Assembly: GCF_003057745.1 (NCBI RefSeq)
Contig: NZ_QBJD02000001.1
Span: 310,001 to 374,000 of the forward strand
Direction of reading: 5' to 3'
DNA length: 64,000 nt
From: Enterobacter sp. RIT418
GTDB taxonomy: Bacteria > Pseudomonadota > Gammaproteobacteria > Enterobacterales > Enterobacteriaceae
In this document: in pieces, positions 29,032 through 39,657 of the stretch
Position numbering within the stretch: the stretch's first letter is position 1
How the letters are laid out: the number at the start of each line of letters is the position of its first letter
Translations under genes and position numbers: made by a program
The notes under the pieces: model-generated
Database searches by the model: none
The model's input: only the letters and a program-made list of their open reading frames with translations
Told to the model about the DNA's origin: nothing

Positions 29032-29352
29032 TCAATGTATTTTCTTTGGATCGGACGGTTTTCCTTTACCAAATAAGGGCACTACATTGTCTTCCGTTAT
29101 CCGAAGAGATCCCTCTCCGTGAGTCCTTCCCTGTGCGGTGCGGCGATGTTTAAACGCGGCACGGTTTTCGCCTACGTCGGCAATAACGCGCGCTATGGCT
29201 TCCCGCCGCCCGGGATCTTTTTCATGCGTCTTCATGCTCCATAGACGCTCGATTAACGTGCCTGTCGTGAGCGGCCCGCGCTCTTTCAGTAGCGAAAGAA
29301 CGGCTTCTCCGATAAGCGAGTCAATCAGCTTGTCTACGTCACTGCTTTTCAT
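29032..29352 (-). CDS. ymgA: Two-component connector protein of the YmgA family
   Basis: A 106-residue protein. MKSSDVDKLIDSLIGEAVLS, LLKERGPLTTGTLIERLWSM and the C-terminal PKKIH align with E. coli YmgA (about 90 residues; MKTSDNERIKYEITGQAVLQ, ending in IH). The ATG at 29350-29352 was chosen over a codon eleven residues upstream because the sequence then begins like YmgA and does not overlap ycgZ. The middle stretch (~65-95) is longer than in E. coli. It lies 10 bp after ycgZ and is probably coupled. Confidence 0.75.
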   Translation of the reverse strand: MKSSDVDKLIDSLIGEAVLSLLKERGPLTTGTLIERLWSMKTHEKDPGRREAIARVIADVGENRAAFKHRRTAQGRTHGEGSLRITEDNVVPLFGKGKPSDPKKIH

Positions 29353-29362
29353 AACGGCGTTT

Positions 29363-29602
29363 TTATCGTTCGAAGAGCAGGCCAAGCAGCATGTGGTAAT
29401 GCTGTTCCTCTTCCGGACTGGAGGCCTTTTCGAGGCGGCTTAACAATTTCGTACAGAGCGATTTTCGGTTGAGATTTCGCCCGTCGCTCAGAATTTCTAC
29501 TACCACCTGGCCCAGCGTTTCCTGCTGGGTTGGAAGCGCTGCCTTTTCGAAATACTGCGCAATCGCTGCGGCGGAATCTCCGGCATAACCGTTCTGGTAC
29601 AT
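29363..29602 (-). CDS. ycgZ: Two-component connector protein of the YcgZ family
   Basis: A 79-residue helical protein. AIAQYFEKAALPTQQETLGQ, VVVEILSDGRNLNRKSLCTK and the ending HMLLGLLFER match YcgZ of E. coli. AGGAG precedes the ATG. It is the first gene of the ycgZ-ymgA-ariR operon, divergent from bluF. In E. coli this operon is repressed by BluR and released when BluF is excited by blue light, leading to Rcs-dependent matrix changes. Confidence 0.85.
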   Translation of the reverse strand: MYQNGYAGDSAAAIAQYFEKAALPTQQETLGQVVVEILSDGRNLNRKSLCTKLLSRLEKASSPEEEQHYHMLLGLLFER

Positions 29603-29938
29603 GTTTCGCTCCTGTTAAGGTCCGTAATCAGTAACGTTACATTTAAGGTATACACTTTTTTCAAATCTGTACATTTAAAATGTACAATTTTTTAATAAAT
29701 TGTCATATTTTCTTATAAAGGCGTTTTTATACAACACGTTATGCATGCTGTTTTTTATCGGTCAAGGTTGGGATATATTGTACAAGCTTCAGCTGCAGGA
29801 GAGAGTTGTACAAAGGATAATGAAGGGGCTGAAATGACGATAAATCATTGAGATGTAAATTATTTGTTAGGCAATTAATATGCTATAACAGAATGTAACC
29901 CACACGTTTTATCGTCCACACCTAACCCCAGGAATAGC
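29603..29938. promoter_or_regulatory. ycgZ/bluF divergent region with MlrA/BluR-type TTRTACAA boxes
   Basis: This 336-bp AT-rich region holds a 9-1-9 palindrome TGTACATTTAAAATGTACA (29668-29686) close to the ycgZ promoter, with TATACC as a possible -10 on the minus strand. Further boxes are TTATACAA (29727-29734) and two TTGTACAA (29778-29785 and 29806-29813). The motif resembles the TTGTACA half-site reported for MlrA, a MerR-type relative of BluR, so BluR is the likely binder. Confidence 0.72.
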
Positions 29939-31159
29939 ATGCTCACGACCATCATTTACCGCAGTCATATCTGCGATGACGTGCCTGTGAAAGCACTCGA
30001 AGACATGGTAGCTGCTGCAAATCATCATAATCGACATGAAAATGTCACAGGGATTTTGTTATTCAACGGCACGCATTTTTTTCAGCTGCTTGAGGGTCCC
30101 GCGGAGAGCGTGACGGCTATCTATCAGCATATTTGCTGCGATCCGCGCCATCACAACGTGGTTGAGCTGTTACGGGATCACGGTCCGTCGCGCCGCTTCG
30201 GTAACGTCGGCATGGAGCTTTTCGATCTGCGGCATTACGACAGGGATGACGTGCTTCAGAGCGTGCTTGATAAGGGCACGACGAAATACCAGATGACTTA
30301 TAACGATCGCGCCCTGCAGTTTTTCCGCACCTTCGTTGAGGCGACTGAAAAAGCGAACTATTTCGAGCTGCCTCCGGCGGATTCGTGGGAATTTATTCCC
30401 GAAGAAACGGCGCTTTCCGTGCAGCCGGAGGTTGTCGCGCCCGGCGCCGACTGTAGCTTCGCCTTCCAGCCCATCGTGGACCCGTTTATGCAGGAGGTGG
30501 TCTCATGGGAAGCGCTTATCCGCTCGCCTGGCGGTGAATCACCGGGGGCCTATTTTGACGCCTTACCGCGTGAGGAGCTGTACGAACGGGATTTGAAAAG
30601 TAAGCAGGTCGCGCTGTCGATGGCCAGCGCGCTGGGCCTACAGGACCAGACGTTATCTCTCAACCTGCTGCCGATGACGCTGGTGAACGTCCCGAGCGCC
30701 GTGGATTTCCTGCTCACGGCGATAGAAGCAAACGGCTTCGTGCCGGAGCAAATCGTGGTGGAATTTACCGAAAGCGAAGCCATATCTCGCTTCGAGGAGT
30801 TTACCAGCGCCGTCAGGCAGCTTAAAAGCGCGGGCATCAGCGTGACCATCGATCACTTTGGTGCGGGGTTCGCCGGGCTACAGCTGCTGGCGCAGTTCCA
30901 GCCGGACAGAATCAAGATCAACCGCGACTTGATTATGGACGTCCATAAGAGCGGCCCGCGGCAGGCGATTATTCAGGCGATCATCAAGTGCTGCGCGTCG
31001 CTGGAAATTCAGTTTTGCGCCGTCGGCGTGGAGAAAGCCGAAGAGTGGATGTGGCTGGAGTCGGCGGGCATTTCTCAGTTTCAGGGCCATCTGTTTGCCA
31101 GCCCGCGCCTGGGAGGCATTCCGGCTATAGCCTGGCCCGAGAAAAAGTTCGGATTTTAA
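29939..31159 (+). CDS. bluF: Blue-light sensor BluF (BLUF domain plus degenerate EAL domain)
   Basis: A 406-residue protein. The BLUF domain (1-~95) contains Tyr7 and Gln49 of the flavin hydrogen-bond network (IIYRSHI; HFFQLLEG). The EAL-type domain spans ~150-395. It keeps WEALIR, but the metal-binding DDFGTG motif is replaced by IDHFGAG, as in E. coli BluF, which does not degrade c-di-GMP but binds and releases BluR. FADs bound to the BLUF domain would sense blue light in the cytoplasm. It is divergent from the connector operon and precedes bluR. Confidence 0.94.
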   Translation: MLTTIIYRSHICDDVPVKALEDMVAAANHHNRHENVTGILLFNGTHFFQLLEGPAESVTAIYQHICCDPRHHNVVELLRDHGPSRRFGNVGMELFDLRHYDRDDVLQSVLDKGTTKYQMTYNDRALQFFRTFVEATEKANYFELPPADSWEFIPEETALSVQPEVVAPGADCSFAFQPIVDPFMQEVVSWEALIRSPGGESPGAYFDALPREELYERDLKSKQVALSMASALGLQDQTLSLNLLPMTLVNVPSAVDFLLTAIEANGFVPEQIVVEFTESEAISRFEEFTSAVRQLKSAGISVTIDHFGAGFAGLQLLAQFQPDRIKINRDLIMDVHKSGPRQAIIQAIIKCCASLEIQFCAVGVEKAEEWMWLESAGISQFQGHLFASPRLGGIPAIAWPEKKFGF

Positions 31160-31164
31160 TGAAG

Positions 31165-31296
31165 TTGTACACATTGATGACGGCTTAGCTGTACGTGACG
31201 TCAAATTTATACAACAATGTATTAACGAGTGAATGGTTTTTTGCACCATTCACTTGTCTCTGAGTGAGGTATTAGTTATACAAAAGCGTTGTACAA
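31165..31296. promoter_or_regulatory. bluF-bluR intergenic cluster of TTRTACAA boxes
   Basis: Boxes are TTGTACA (31165-31171), TTATACAA (31207-31214), TTATACAA (31276-31283) and TTGTACAA (31289-31296). The last two lie 13 bp apart just before bluR and could form an autoregulatory site. Confidence 0.65.
31228..31254. repeat. 10-bp perfect hairpin between bluF and bluR
   Basis: AGTGAATGGT (31228-31237) pairs with ACCATTCACT (31245-31254) around a 7-nt loop. It may end or attenuate bluF transcription, but the bases after it (TGTCTCTG) are not a clean T run. Confidence 0.55.
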
Positions 31297-31348
31297 TCTG
31301 ATAAGGTTGGTTCGGTTGGGTATGGAAGTGTTAAGCGTGAGGGAGTTA

Positions 31349-32083
31349 ATGGCCTATTACAGTATCGGTGAAGTCGCCGAACGATGCGGTATCAACCCCG
31401 TTACGCTGCGTGCCTGGCAGCGTCGCTACGGGTTATTGAAACCCCAGCGCAGCGAGGGGGGCCATCGTCAGTTTGACGATGAGGATATCCTGCGCATTGA
31501 AGAGATCAAGCGCCTGATGAAGTCCGGCATATCGGTCGGAAAAGTGAAAGCGCTGTTGGGAAACAGCGAAGTGTTGACCCAGGGCAGCTGGGCAACGCTG
31601 CAGGAAGAGATGATGACCGTCCTGCGCTACGCAAACCCTGCGAAGCTTCGCGCGAAGATCGGCGAATTCCGCCGGGACCACGCGATGGATGTGCTTATCG
31701 ATAACATTATCACCCCGGTTCGTCAGCGAATGAATCAGGACCAGAACACGGTGCGCCACATGGCGAGCCTGCTCGACGGTGTGCTGATTGAGTTTGCCAT
31801 TGCAAGCCTGACGGAATCACGTAAAAAAGCCGGAAAAGACGCCCTGCTCATCGGCTGGGAGTGCGACGATCGCACGCATCTCTGGCTTGAAGCCGCCCGT
31901 CTTGCGCAAAAAGGCTGGCACATCGACGTGCTGGCAGACCCTATTGATTCACCGCGTCCGGAGCTCTTCCCCGGGCAAAAAATCTTCGTCTGGACGGGAA
32001 AACCGATGACGCCTCGCCAGCAGGAACAGCTCGACCACTGGCGGGAACAGGGTTTTGCTATAGCGTTTCATCCAGCACTGTAA
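31349..32083 (+). CDS. bluR: MerR-type repressor BluR
   Basis: A 244-residue protein. The MerR helix-turn-helix and wing occupy residues 1-70 ([38 protein letters not shown]), followed by a B12-binding-like effector region as in E. coli BluR and MlrA, ending in a Rossmann-like stretch ([19 protein letters not shown]). BluR represses ycgZ-ymgA-ariR until bound by light-activated BluF. The start MAYYS follows a GGGAG site; the frame is open 20 codons further. It is separated from bluF by ~190 bp with its own boxes. Confidence 0.92.
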   Translation: MAYYSIGEVAERCGINPVTLRAWQRRYGLLKPQRSEGGHRQFDDEDILRIEEIKRLMKSGISVGKVKALLGNSEVLTQGSWATLQEEMMTVLRYANPAKLRAKIGEFRRDHAMDVLIDNIITPVRQRMNQDQNTVRHMASLLDGVLIEFAIASLTESRKKAGKDALLIGWECDDRTHLWLEAARLAQKGWHIDVLADPIDSPRPELFPGQKIFVWTGKPMTPRQQEQLDHWREQGFAIAFHPAL

Positions 32084-32421
32084 CGGGTCCGAAAGGGCCT
32101 TTTGTATTTTTTCCTCTCATTCCCTCATTTCGTGACGTTAACTTTCGCTGCCATCAATCATCTATTTCAAAAATAGGCATTTTCGATGCATATTTTGTCT
32201 TTCACCATTACCGTCTCTTTCTGTAAATAAAATACATTATCTATCAATGTATTGAACAAATAATTCCATCCCAGCCTTATCTCCGTACAGGGTCTATGCT
32301 TAGTAAAAGGTGCCAAAAAGGGCGGTTAAGCACAAAGCCCCTGCTGTCAGGGGGTTGAAGTGATAATCGTTATCACTAACATGGTGTTATGCCCCTGTGG
32401 CTCTCGACATGAGGTGGAACT
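32084..32421 (+). promoter_or_regulatory. suf operon control region with Fur box
   Basis: This 338-bp region has a Fur box at 32361-32375 (TGATAATCGTTATCA, one mismatch to the 7-1-7 consensus) inside the perfect dyad GTGATAATCGTTATCAC, about 50 bp before sufA. A small hairpin CCCCTG/CAGGGG (32338-32353) and two AT-rich dyads, CTATTT/AAATAG (32162-32176) and AATACATT/AATGTATT (32231-32253), are also present. E. coli suf is controlled by Fur, IscR, OxyR and IHF; sites for the last three could not be assigned. Confidence 0.75.
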
Positions 32422-32790
32422 ATGGAATTGCATTCAGAAACCTTTAACCCTGCCGACTTTGCCTGGCGTGGCCTTACGCTCACGCCAGCGGCAGCGGCAC
32501 ATATACACGAGCTGGTGGCGAAGAAGCCGGAGATCCTCGGCGTGCGCCTTGGCGTTAAGCAAACTGGCTGCGCGGGCTTTGGCTATGTTCTTGATACGGT
32601 CACCGAGCCTGAAAAAGACGATTTAGTCTTCGAAACCGACGGCGCAAAGCTGTACGTGGCGCTGCAGGCGATGCCTTTCATTGACGGAACCGAAGTCGAT
32701 TACGTGCGCGAAGGCTTAAATCAGCTTTTCAAATTTCATAACCCGAAAGCCCAGAACGAATGCGGCTGCGGCGAAAGCTTTGGGGTATAG
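32422..32790 (+). CDS. sufA: A-type Fe-S carrier SufA
   Basis: A 122-residue HesB/IscA-family protein with the three ligand cysteines Cys50 ([10 protein letters not shown]), Cys114 and Cys116 ([11 protein letters not shown]). It receives Fe-S clusters from SufBCD and delivers them to apoproteins. GAGGTGG precedes the ATG. It is the first gene of sufABCDSE, induced under iron starvation or oxidative stress. Confidence 0.96.
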   Translation: MELHSETFNPADFAWRGLTLTPAAAAHIHELVAKKPEILGVRLGVKQTGCAGFGYVLDTVTEPEKDDLVFETDGAKLYVALQAMPFIDGTEVDYVREGLNQLFKFHNPKAQNECGCGESFGV

Positions 32791-32798
32791 GCGGTACT

Positions 32799-34289
32799 AT
32801 GTCTCGACAGACTGAAGCAACTGACGATGTAAACACCTGGAGCGGCGGACACCTCAACTATAAAGAGGGTTTTTTCACGCAGCTGCAAACCGACGAGCTG
32901 GCGAAGGGCATTAACGAGGACGTCGTCCGCGCGATTTCGGCCAAGCGCAACGAGCCGGAGTGGATGCTCGAGTTTCGCCTGAGCGCGTTTCGCGCCTGGC
33001 TGGAAATGGAAGAGCCCCACTGGCTGAAAGCGCACTACGATAAGCTCAACTATCAGGACTACAGCTATTACTCCGCGCCGTCCTGCGGCAGCTGTGACGA
33101 TACCTGCGCCTCGCAGCCCGGCGCGATCCAGCAAACGGGCGCCGAGAACAGCTTCCTGAGCAAAGAGGTTGAAGAGGCCTTCAACCAGCTGGGCGTTCCG
33201 GTACGTGAAGGCAAAGAAGTCGCGGTAGACGCCATTTTTGACTCCGTGTCGGTGGCGACGACCTATCGAGAAAAGCTGGCGGAGCAGGGGATCATTTTCT
33301 GCTCGTTCGGCGAGGCGATCCACGATCACCCCGAGCTGGTGAAAAAGTACATCGGCACCGTGGTGCCGAGCAACGACAACTTCTTCGCGGCGCTCAACGC
33401 GGCTGTGGCTTCTGACGGGACGTTTATTTACGTGCCGAAAGGCGTGCGCTGCCCGATGGAGCTTTCCACCTATTTCCGCATCAACGCGGAAAAAACGGGC
33501 CAGTTCGAGCGCACGATCCTCGTCGCCGATGAGGGCAGCTACGTGAGCTACATCGAAGGGTGCTCCGCGCCGGTGCGCGACAGCTATCAGCTGCACGCGG
33601 CGGTGGTGGAGGTCATCATCCATAAAGATGCCGAAGTGAAATACTCCACTGTGCAGAACTGGTTCCCCGGGGACGGGAATACCGGCGGCATCCTCAACTT
33701 CGTCACCAAGCGCGCGCTGTGCGAGGGCGAAAACAGCAAGATGTCCTGGACCCAGTCGGAAACCGGCTCGGCCATTACCTGGAAATACCCGAGCTGTATT
33801 CTGCGCGGGGACAATTCCATCGGCGAGTTTTACTCGGTGGCGCTGACCAGCGGCCATCAGCAGGCGGATACCGGCACCAAGATGATCCACATCGGTAAAA
33901 ACACCAAATCCACGATTATCTCGAAAGGGATCTCCGCCGGGCACAGCCAGAACAGCTATCGCGGGCTGGTGAAAATCATGCCGACGGCCACCAACGCGCG
34001 CAACTTTACCCAGTGCGATTCGATGCTGATTGGCGCGGACTGCGGGGCGCATACCTTCCCGTACGTCGAGTGCCGTAATAACACGGCCCAGCTCGAGCAC
34101 GAGGCCACCACCTCGCGGATTGGGGAAGATCAGCTCTTCTACTGCCTGCAGCGCGGGATCAGCGAAGAAGATGCGATTTCAATGATTGTGAACGGCTTCT
34201 GTAAGGACGTGTTCTCTGAACTGCCGCTGGAATTTGCCGTTGAAGCTCAGAAACTCCTCGCCATTAGTCTTGAACACAGCGTCGGTTAA
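32799..34289 (+). CDS. sufB: Fe-S scaffold component SufB
   Basis: A 496-residue subunit of the SufBC2D scaffold where clusters are assembled. [17 protein letters not shown] is the family start; AGGCGG precedes it. The motif [12 protein letters not shown] and the beta-helix core ([38 protein letters not shown]) are intact, as is the C-terminal [20 protein letters not shown] with the essential Cys. It begins 8 bp after sufA. Confidence 0.97.
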   Translation: MSRQTEATDDVNTWSGGHLNYKEGFFTQLQTDELAKGINEDVVRAISAKRNEPEWMLEFRLSAFRAWLEMEEPHWLKAHYDKLNYQDYSYYSAPSCGSCDDTCASQPGAIQQTGAENSFLSKEVEEAFNQLGVPVREGKEVAVDAIFDSVSVATTYREKLAEQGIIFCSFGEAIHDHPELVKKYIGTVVPSNDNFFAALNAAVASDGTFIYVPKGVRCPMELSTYFRINAEKTGQFERTILVADEGSYVSYIEGCSAPVRDSYQLHAAVVEVIIHKDAEVKYSTVQNWFPGDGNTGGILNFVTKRALCEGENSKMSWTQSETGSAITWKYPSCILRGDNSIGEFYSVALTSGHQQADTGTKMIHIGKNTKSTIISKGISAGHSQNSYRGLVKIMPTATNARNFTQCDSMLIGADCGAHTFPYVECRNNTAQLEHEATTSRIGEDQLFYCLQRGISEEDAISMIVNGFCKDVFSELPLEFAVEAQKLLAISLEHSVG

Positions 34290-34298
34290 GGAAAGCAC

Positions 34299-35045
34299 AT
34301 GTTAAGCATTAAAGATTTAGAGGTTGGCGTCGACGATAAAGCGATCCTGCGCGGCCTCAATTTTGACGTTAAGCCGGGCGAAGTCCACGCCATCATGGGG
34401 CCAAACGGCTCCGGGAAAAGCACGCTTTCAGCGACCCTGGCGGGACGGGAAGATTACGAAGTGACCGGCGGTTCGGTTGAGTTCAACGGTAAAGATCTGC
34501 TGGAGATGTCGCCGGAAGATCGCGCGGGCGAGGGCATTTTTATGGCCTTCCAGTACCCGGTGGAAATTCCCGGCGTCAGCAACCAGTTCTTCCTGCAAAC
34601 CGCGCTGAACGCGGTGCGCAAATACCGCGGCCTTGAGGCGCTGGACCGCTTTGACTTCCAGGACCTGATGGAAGAGAAGATCGGGCTGCTGAAGATGCCG
34701 GAAGATCTGCTGACCCGCTCGGTGAACGTCGGCTTCTCCGGCGGCGAGAAAAAGCGTAACGACATTCTGCAGATGGCGGTGCTGGAGCCTGAGCTGTGCA
34801 TCCTCGACGAAACCGACTCCGGGCTGGACATCGACGCCCTGAAGATTGTCGCCGATGGCGTAAATTCTCTTCGCGACGGCAAGCGCTCGTTCATTATCGT
34901 CACCCACTACCAGCGTATTCTGGACTACATCAAGCCGGACTACGTCCACGTGCTCTACCAGGGCCGCATTGTGAAATCCGGTGATTTTACGCTGGTGAAA
35001 CAGCTGGAGGAGCAGGGCTATGGCTGGCTTACCGAACAGCAGTAA
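34299..35045 (+). CDS. sufC: Fe-S assembly ATPase SufC
   Basis: A 248-residue ABC-type ATPase without membrane segments. Walker A GPNGSGKST lies near residue 35, the signature FSGGEKKRNDI near 148, and Walker B CILDETDSGLD near 167. It forms SufBC2D and couples ATP hydrolysis to cluster assembly. Its last 26 bp overlap sufD. Confidence 0.97.
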   Translation: MLSIKDLEVGVDDKAILRGLNFDVKPGEVHAIMGPNGSGKSTLSATLAGREDYEVTGGSVEFNGKDLLEMSPEDRAGEGIFMAFQYPVEIPGVSNQFFLQTALNAVRKYRGLEALDRFDFQDLMEEKIGLLKMPEDLLTRSVNVGFSGGEKKRNDILQMAVLEPELCILDETDSGLDIDALKIVADGVNSLRDGKRSFIIVTHYQRILDYIKPDYVHVLYQGRIVKSGDFTLVKQLEEQGYGWLTEQQ

Positions 35046-36291
35046 TGCGCTCCAGCAGTGGCACCGCCTGTTTGAAGCGCAGGGCGTTGCCCGTTCTGAA
35101 CAGGCCCAGCAGCACCTGCAGCAGATGCTGCGTCTGGGCCTGCCCACGCGCAAGCATGAGAACTGGAAATACACGCCGCTGGATGGCCTGCTGAACGGCG
35201 AGTTTGTCACCCGGCGGGCAGCGATCGGTTCGGTCCAGCGCGACGCGCTGGCGCTGAACGTGGACGCGGTGCGGCTGGTCTTTGTCGACGGCGTCTATTC
35301 CCCCGAGCTGAGCGACGACGCGCGGGAGAGCGGGTTCGAAATTGCGATTAACGACGAGCGCCAGAGCCTGACCGCCGCCGTTCAGCCCGAGGTGTTCCTG
35401 CACCTCACCGAGAGCCTCGCGCAGACGGTCACGCATATTTGCGTGAAGCGCAACCAGCGCCCGATGAAGCCGCTGCTGCTGCTGCACATCACGCAGGGGC
35501 TGGAGGGCGACGAGATCAACACGGCGCACTATCGCCACCATCTTGAGCTGGCAGAGGGCGCGGAGGCGACGGTGATTGAGCATTACGTCAGCCTCAACGA
35601 GGTCCGCCACTTTACCGGTTCGCGTCTCACCATGAACGTGGCGGCCAACGCCCAGCTACACCACATCAAGCTGGCGTTTGAAAACCCGGCGAGCCACCAC
35701 TTCGCCCACAACGACATCGTGCTGGGCCAGGACGCCGCGGCCTATAGCCACAGCTTCCTGCTCGGCGGCGCGGTGCTGCGCCACAATACCAGCACCCGGC
35801 TAAACGGCGAAAACACCACGCTGCGCGTTAACAGCCTGGCGATGCCGGTTAAATCGGAAGTGTGCGACACGCGCACCTGGCTTGAGCACAACAGGGGCTA
35901 CTGCAACAGCCGCCAGCTGCATAAAACCATCGTCAGCGATAAGGGCCGCGCGGTGTTTAACGGCCTGATCAACGTGGCACAGCACGCCGTTAAAACCGAC
36001 GGGCAGATGACCAACAACAACCTGCTGCTGGGGCGCCTGGCGGAAGTGGATACTAAACCGCAGCTGGAAATCTACGCCGATGACGTGAAGTGCAGCCACG
36101 GCGCAACGGTTGGGCGTATTGACGACGAACAGATGTTCTACCTGCGTTCGCGCGGTATTGACAGGCGGTCGGCGCAGAAGATGATTATCTACGCCTTTGC
36201 GGCCGAGCTGACGGAAGCGCTGCGGGACGGCGAGTTGAAACAGCAGGTGCTGGCGCGCATTGGCCAGCGTCTGCCTGGAGGCGATGCATGA
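35020..36291 (+). CDS. sufD: Fe-S scaffold component SufD
   Basis: A 423-residue SufB paralogue. [20 protein letters not shown] starts inside the end of sufC (26-bp overlap, as in E. coli). The beta-helix core and the C-terminal signature [20 protein letters not shown] with RSRGI are present. It pairs with SufB and supports iron acquisition by the scaffold. Confidence 0.96.
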   Translation: MAGLPNSSNALQQWHRLFEAQGVARSEQAQQHLQQMLRLGLPTRKHENWKYTPLDGLLNGEFVTRRAAIGSVQRDALALNVDAVRLVFVDGVYSPELSDDARESGFEIAINDERQSLTAAVQPEVFLHLTESLAQTVTHICVKRNQRPMKPLLLLHITQGLEGDEINTAHYRHHLELAEGAEATVIEHYVSLNEVRHFTGSRLTMNVAANAQLHHIKLAFENPASHHFAHNDIVLGQDAAAYSHSFLLGGAVLRHNTSTRLNGENTTLRVNSLAMPVKSEVCDTRTWLEHNRGYCNSRQLHKTIVSDKGRAVFNGLINVAQHAVKTDGQMTNNNLLLGRLAEVDTKPQLEIYADDVKCSHGATVGRIDDEQMFYLRSRGIDRRSAQKMIIYAFAAELTEALRDGELKQQVLARIGQRLPGGDA

Positions 36292-37508
36292 GTTTTCCGG
36301 TAGAGAAAGTCCGGGCAGATTTTCCGGTTCTGGCCCGTGAGGTAAACGGCCTGCCGCTGGCGTATCTCGACAGCGCGGCCAGCGCGCAGAAGCCGAATCA
36401 GGTGATAGAGGCGGAAGCGGAGTTTTATCGCCACGGCTATGCCGCGGTGCACCGGGGCATTCACACCTTGAGCGCCGAGGCGACCCGGCGCATGGAGAAC
36501 GTGCGTACTCAGGCGGCGACTTTCCTCAACGCGCGCTCGCCGGAGGAGCTGGTTTTCGTGCGCGGCACCACGGAGGGCATCAACCTGGTGGCCAACAGCT
36601 GGGGCAGCGCGCAGGTCCGCGCGGGCGATAACATCATCATCACCCAGATGGAGCACCACGCGAACATCGTTCCGTGGCAGATGCTCTGCGAACGCACTGG
36701 CGCGCAGCTGCGAGCGATCTCGCTGAATCAGGACGGCACGCTGCAGCTTGAGCAGCTTGATGCCCTGCTGGACGAGCGTACGCGGCTGGTTGCCGTGACG
36801 CAGGTCTCTAACGTGCTGGGCACCGAAAACCCGGTGGCGGAGATTATCGATAAAGCACACCGGGCGGGCGCGAAGGTGCTGATTGACGGCGCGCAGGCGG
36901 TGATGCACCACGCGGTGGACGTTCAGGCGCTGGACTGTGATTTTTACCTCTTCTCCGGGCATAAGCTCTACGGGCCGACCGGCATCGGCGTGCTCTACGT
37001 GAAGGAAGATATTCTCCAGGCCATGCCGCCGTGGGAAGGGGGCGGCTCGATGATTGCCACCGTCAGCCTGACCGAGGGCACCACCTACGCGCGTGCGCCG
37101 TGGCGCTTTGAGGCCGGTACGCCAAACACCGGCGGCATTATCGGGCTCGGCTCGGCGCTGTCTTACGTCTCCGCGATTGGCCTTGACGCCATTCAGGCGT
37201 ACGAACAGCAGCTGATGCGTTACGCGCTGCAGGCGCTGGCCAGCGTGCCGGATCTGACCCTCTACGGCCCGCAGGATCGCCAGGGCGTCATTGCCTTCAA
37301 TCTGGGGAAACATCACGCCTATGACGTTGGCAGTTTCCTTGATAACTACGGCGTCGCCGTGCGCACCGGACACCACTGCGCGATGCCGCTGATGGCGTTT
37401 TACCAGGTGCCGGCAATGTGCCGCGCGTCGCTGGTGATGTACAACACGACGGAAGAGGTCGACAGGCTGGTGGCAGGGCTGAAGCGCATTCACCAGCTGC
37501 TGGGCTAA
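36288..37508 (+). CDS. sufS: Cysteine desulfurase SufS
   Basis: A 406-residue class V PLP enzyme converting cysteine to alanine and an enzyme-bound persulfide. The PLP lysine lies in [13 protein letters not shown] and the active Cys364 in [10 protein letters not shown]; the codon for Cys364 is at 37377-37379. It overlaps sufD by 4 bp (ATGA). It passes sulfur to SufE. Confidence 0.97.
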   Translation: MSFPVEKVRADFPVLAREVNGLPLAYLDSAASAQKPNQVIEAEAEFYRHGYAAVHRGIHTLSAEATRRMENVRTQAATFLNARSPEELVFVRGTTEGINLVANSWGSAQVRAGDNIIITQMEHHANIVPWQMLCERTGAQLRAISLNQDGTLQLEQLDALLDERTRLVAVTQVSNVLGTENPVAEIIDKAHRAGAKVLIDGAQAVMHHAVDVQALDCDFYLFSGHKLYGPTGIGVLYVKEDILQAMPPWEGGGSMIATVSLTEGTTYARAPWRFEAGTPNTGGIIGLGSALSYVSAIGLDAIQAYEQQLMRYALQALASVPDLTLYGPQDRQGVIAFNLGKHHAYDVGSFLDNYGVAVRTGHHCAMPLMAFYQVPAMCRASLVMYNTTEEVDRLVAGLKRIHQLLG

Positions 37509-37521
37509 GGGAGAGCAAGAG

Positions 37522-37938
37522 ATGGCAGAGCTGCCGGACAAAGAAAAACTGCTGCGCAACTTTGGGCGTTGCGCAAACTGGGAAGAGAAGTACCTCTACA
37601 TCATCGAGCTGGGGCAGCGTTTACCGCCGCTCGGCGCTGAAGCGCACAGCCCGGAGAACATTATTCAGGGCTGTCAGAGCCAGGTGTGGATTGTGATGAA
37701 GCAATCTGACGACGGGACCATTGAACTGCGCGGCGACAGCGACGCCGCGATTGTCAAAGGCCTTATCGCCGTTGTGTTCATCCTTTACCATCAGATGTCG
37801 GCGCAGGACATCGTCGCGTTCGACGTGCGGCCGTGGTTTGAAAAAATGGCTCTGACCCAGCATCTTACGCCGTCCCGATCGCAGGGGCTCGAAGCAATGA
37901 TTCGCGCCATTCGCGCCAAAGCCGCAATCCTTAGCTAG
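37522..37938 (+). CDS. sufE: Sulfur acceptor SufE
   Basis: A 138-residue protein with the acceptor Cys51 in [10 protein letters not shown]. It takes persulfide sulfur from SufS and gives it to SufB. It is the last suf gene, 13 bp after sufS; GGGAG precedes the ATG. Confidence 0.96.
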   Translation: MAELPDKEKLLRNFGRCANWEEKYLYIIELGQRLPPLGAEAHSPENIIQGCQSQVWIVMKQSDDGTIELRGDSDAAIVKGLIAVVFILYHQMSAQDIVAFDVRPWFEKMALTQHLTPSRSQGLEAMIRAIRAKAAILS

Positions 37939-38035
37939 ACTTAAAAGACAGCATTCATTCTGTTCCGCGAGGTGGTTCCTGCCTCGCTGGTTTTTCAGCT
38001 TTCTGGCGTCCTGTCAGTGAATAAGGAATCTCAGC

Positions 38036-39049
38036 ATGAAGCGCGCGTCTCTTATAACTCTATTACTCCTTGGTTCGCTCAACGCCCTTCATTCGGCCTG
38101 GGCGGTGGATTATCCTTTGCCCCCTGCGGGCAGCCGGCTAATTGGTCAAAACCAAACCTATACGGTGCAGGAGGGGGACAATAAGCTGCAAACGATCGCT
38201 CGCCGGTTTAATACGGCCGCGCAGCTTATTCTCGAAGCCAATAACACCATTGCGCCGGTTAATCCCGCGCCCGGTACAGCGATCGTCATTCCTTCGCAGA
38301 TGCTGCTGCCCGATACCCCGCGCGAAGGCATCGTCGTCAACCTGGCGGAGCTGCGGCTCTATTATTTCCCGCCGGGCGAGAATATCGTTCAGGTTTATCC
38401 GCTGGGCATTGGACAGCTGGGGCTTGAAACGCCGGTGACGACGACGCGCGTCAGCCAGAAGATCCCCAACCCGACCTGGACACCAACGGCGGGCATCAGG
38501 GCGCGTTCTCTGGCGCAGGGGATTAAGCTGCCCCCTGTGGTGCCAGCGGGGCCGAATAACCCGCTAGGGCGCTTCGCGCTGCGTTTAGGCGTGGGAAATG
38601 GGGAATATCTTATCCACGGGACCAGCGCGCCGGACAGCGTTGGGCTGCGCGTGAGCTCCGGCTGCATGCGGATGAACGCCCCGGACATTCAGGCGCTGTT
38701 TGCGCAGGTGCGCGTTGGTACGCGCGTGCAGATTATCAATGAGCCGGTGAAATATGCCGTCGAGCCGGACGGTAGGCGCTATATCGAAGTGCACAGGCCG
38801 CTGGCGCAGGAGGAGGGAGAAAATCCTCAAACCTCGCCAATTACGCACTCGGCGGCGTTTGCGTCGTTTGTTTCGCAATCCGGGAGCGATAAAGCGCTTA
38901 TCGATAAAGCCCTGTCTCGCCGGGCGGGTATTCCCGTGGCGGTGAATGCGCAGAGCGGCGCATCGGCCAGCACGAGCGTGCAGTCGGTGCAAAACAGTCG
39001 GATATCGGACGCTATTGCAGAAAACGAAGGGGAAAAGGTCACGCAGTAA
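38036..39049 (+). CDS. ldtE: L,D-transpeptidase LdtE
   Basis: A 337-residue exported protein. After a signal peptide (to ~23, LHSAWAVD) comes a LysM domain (~40-88, [18 protein letters not shown]), then the YkuD catalytic domain (~97-240) with His194 and Cys210 in [20 protein letters not shown]. LdtE makes 3-3 cross-links in peptidoglycan. The C-terminal ~90 residues are low-complexity and rich in Ser, Ala and Gln. It lies downstream of suf and convergent with lpp, the same order as E. coli ynhG-lpp. Confidence 0.94.
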   Translation: MKRASLITLLLLGSLNALHSAWAVDYPLPPAGSRLIGQNQTYTVQEGDNKLQTIARRFNTAAQLILEANNTIAPVNPAPGTAIVIPSQMLLPDTPREGIVVNLAELRLYYFPPGENIVQVYPLGIGQLGLETPVTTTRVSQKIPNPTWTPTAGIRARSLAQGIKLPPVVPAGPNNPLGRFALRLGVGNGEYLIHGTSAPDSVGLRVSSGCMRMNAPDIQALFAQVRVGTRVQIINEPVKYAVEPDGRRYIEVHRPLAQEEGENPQTSPITHSAAFASFVSQSGSDKALIDKALSRRAGIPVAVNAQSGASASTSVQSVQNSRISDAIAENEGEKVTQ

Positions 39050-39069
39050 ATGTCAGCGGAATGAGATAA

Positions 39070-39100
39070 AAAAAATGGCGCACAATGTGCGCCATTTTAT
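39070..39100. terminator. Bidirectional terminator between ldtE and lpp
   Basis: AATGGCGCAC (39074-39083) pairs with GTGCGCCATT (39087-39096); A and T runs flank the stem on either side. Confidence 0.9.
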
Positions 39101-39112
39101 TAACAGGTACTA

Positions 39113-39657
<545 letters not shown>

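Noticed and set aside
32254-32360. IscR or OxyR sites in the suf promoter region
   Set aside because: Expected from E. coli, but no segment matches the known motifs well enough; only the Fur box is claimed.
32736-34100. Long minus-strand frame over sufB (and a similar one at 36189-37559 over sufS)
   Set aside because: Antisense shadows of conserved suf genes with no motif of their own.
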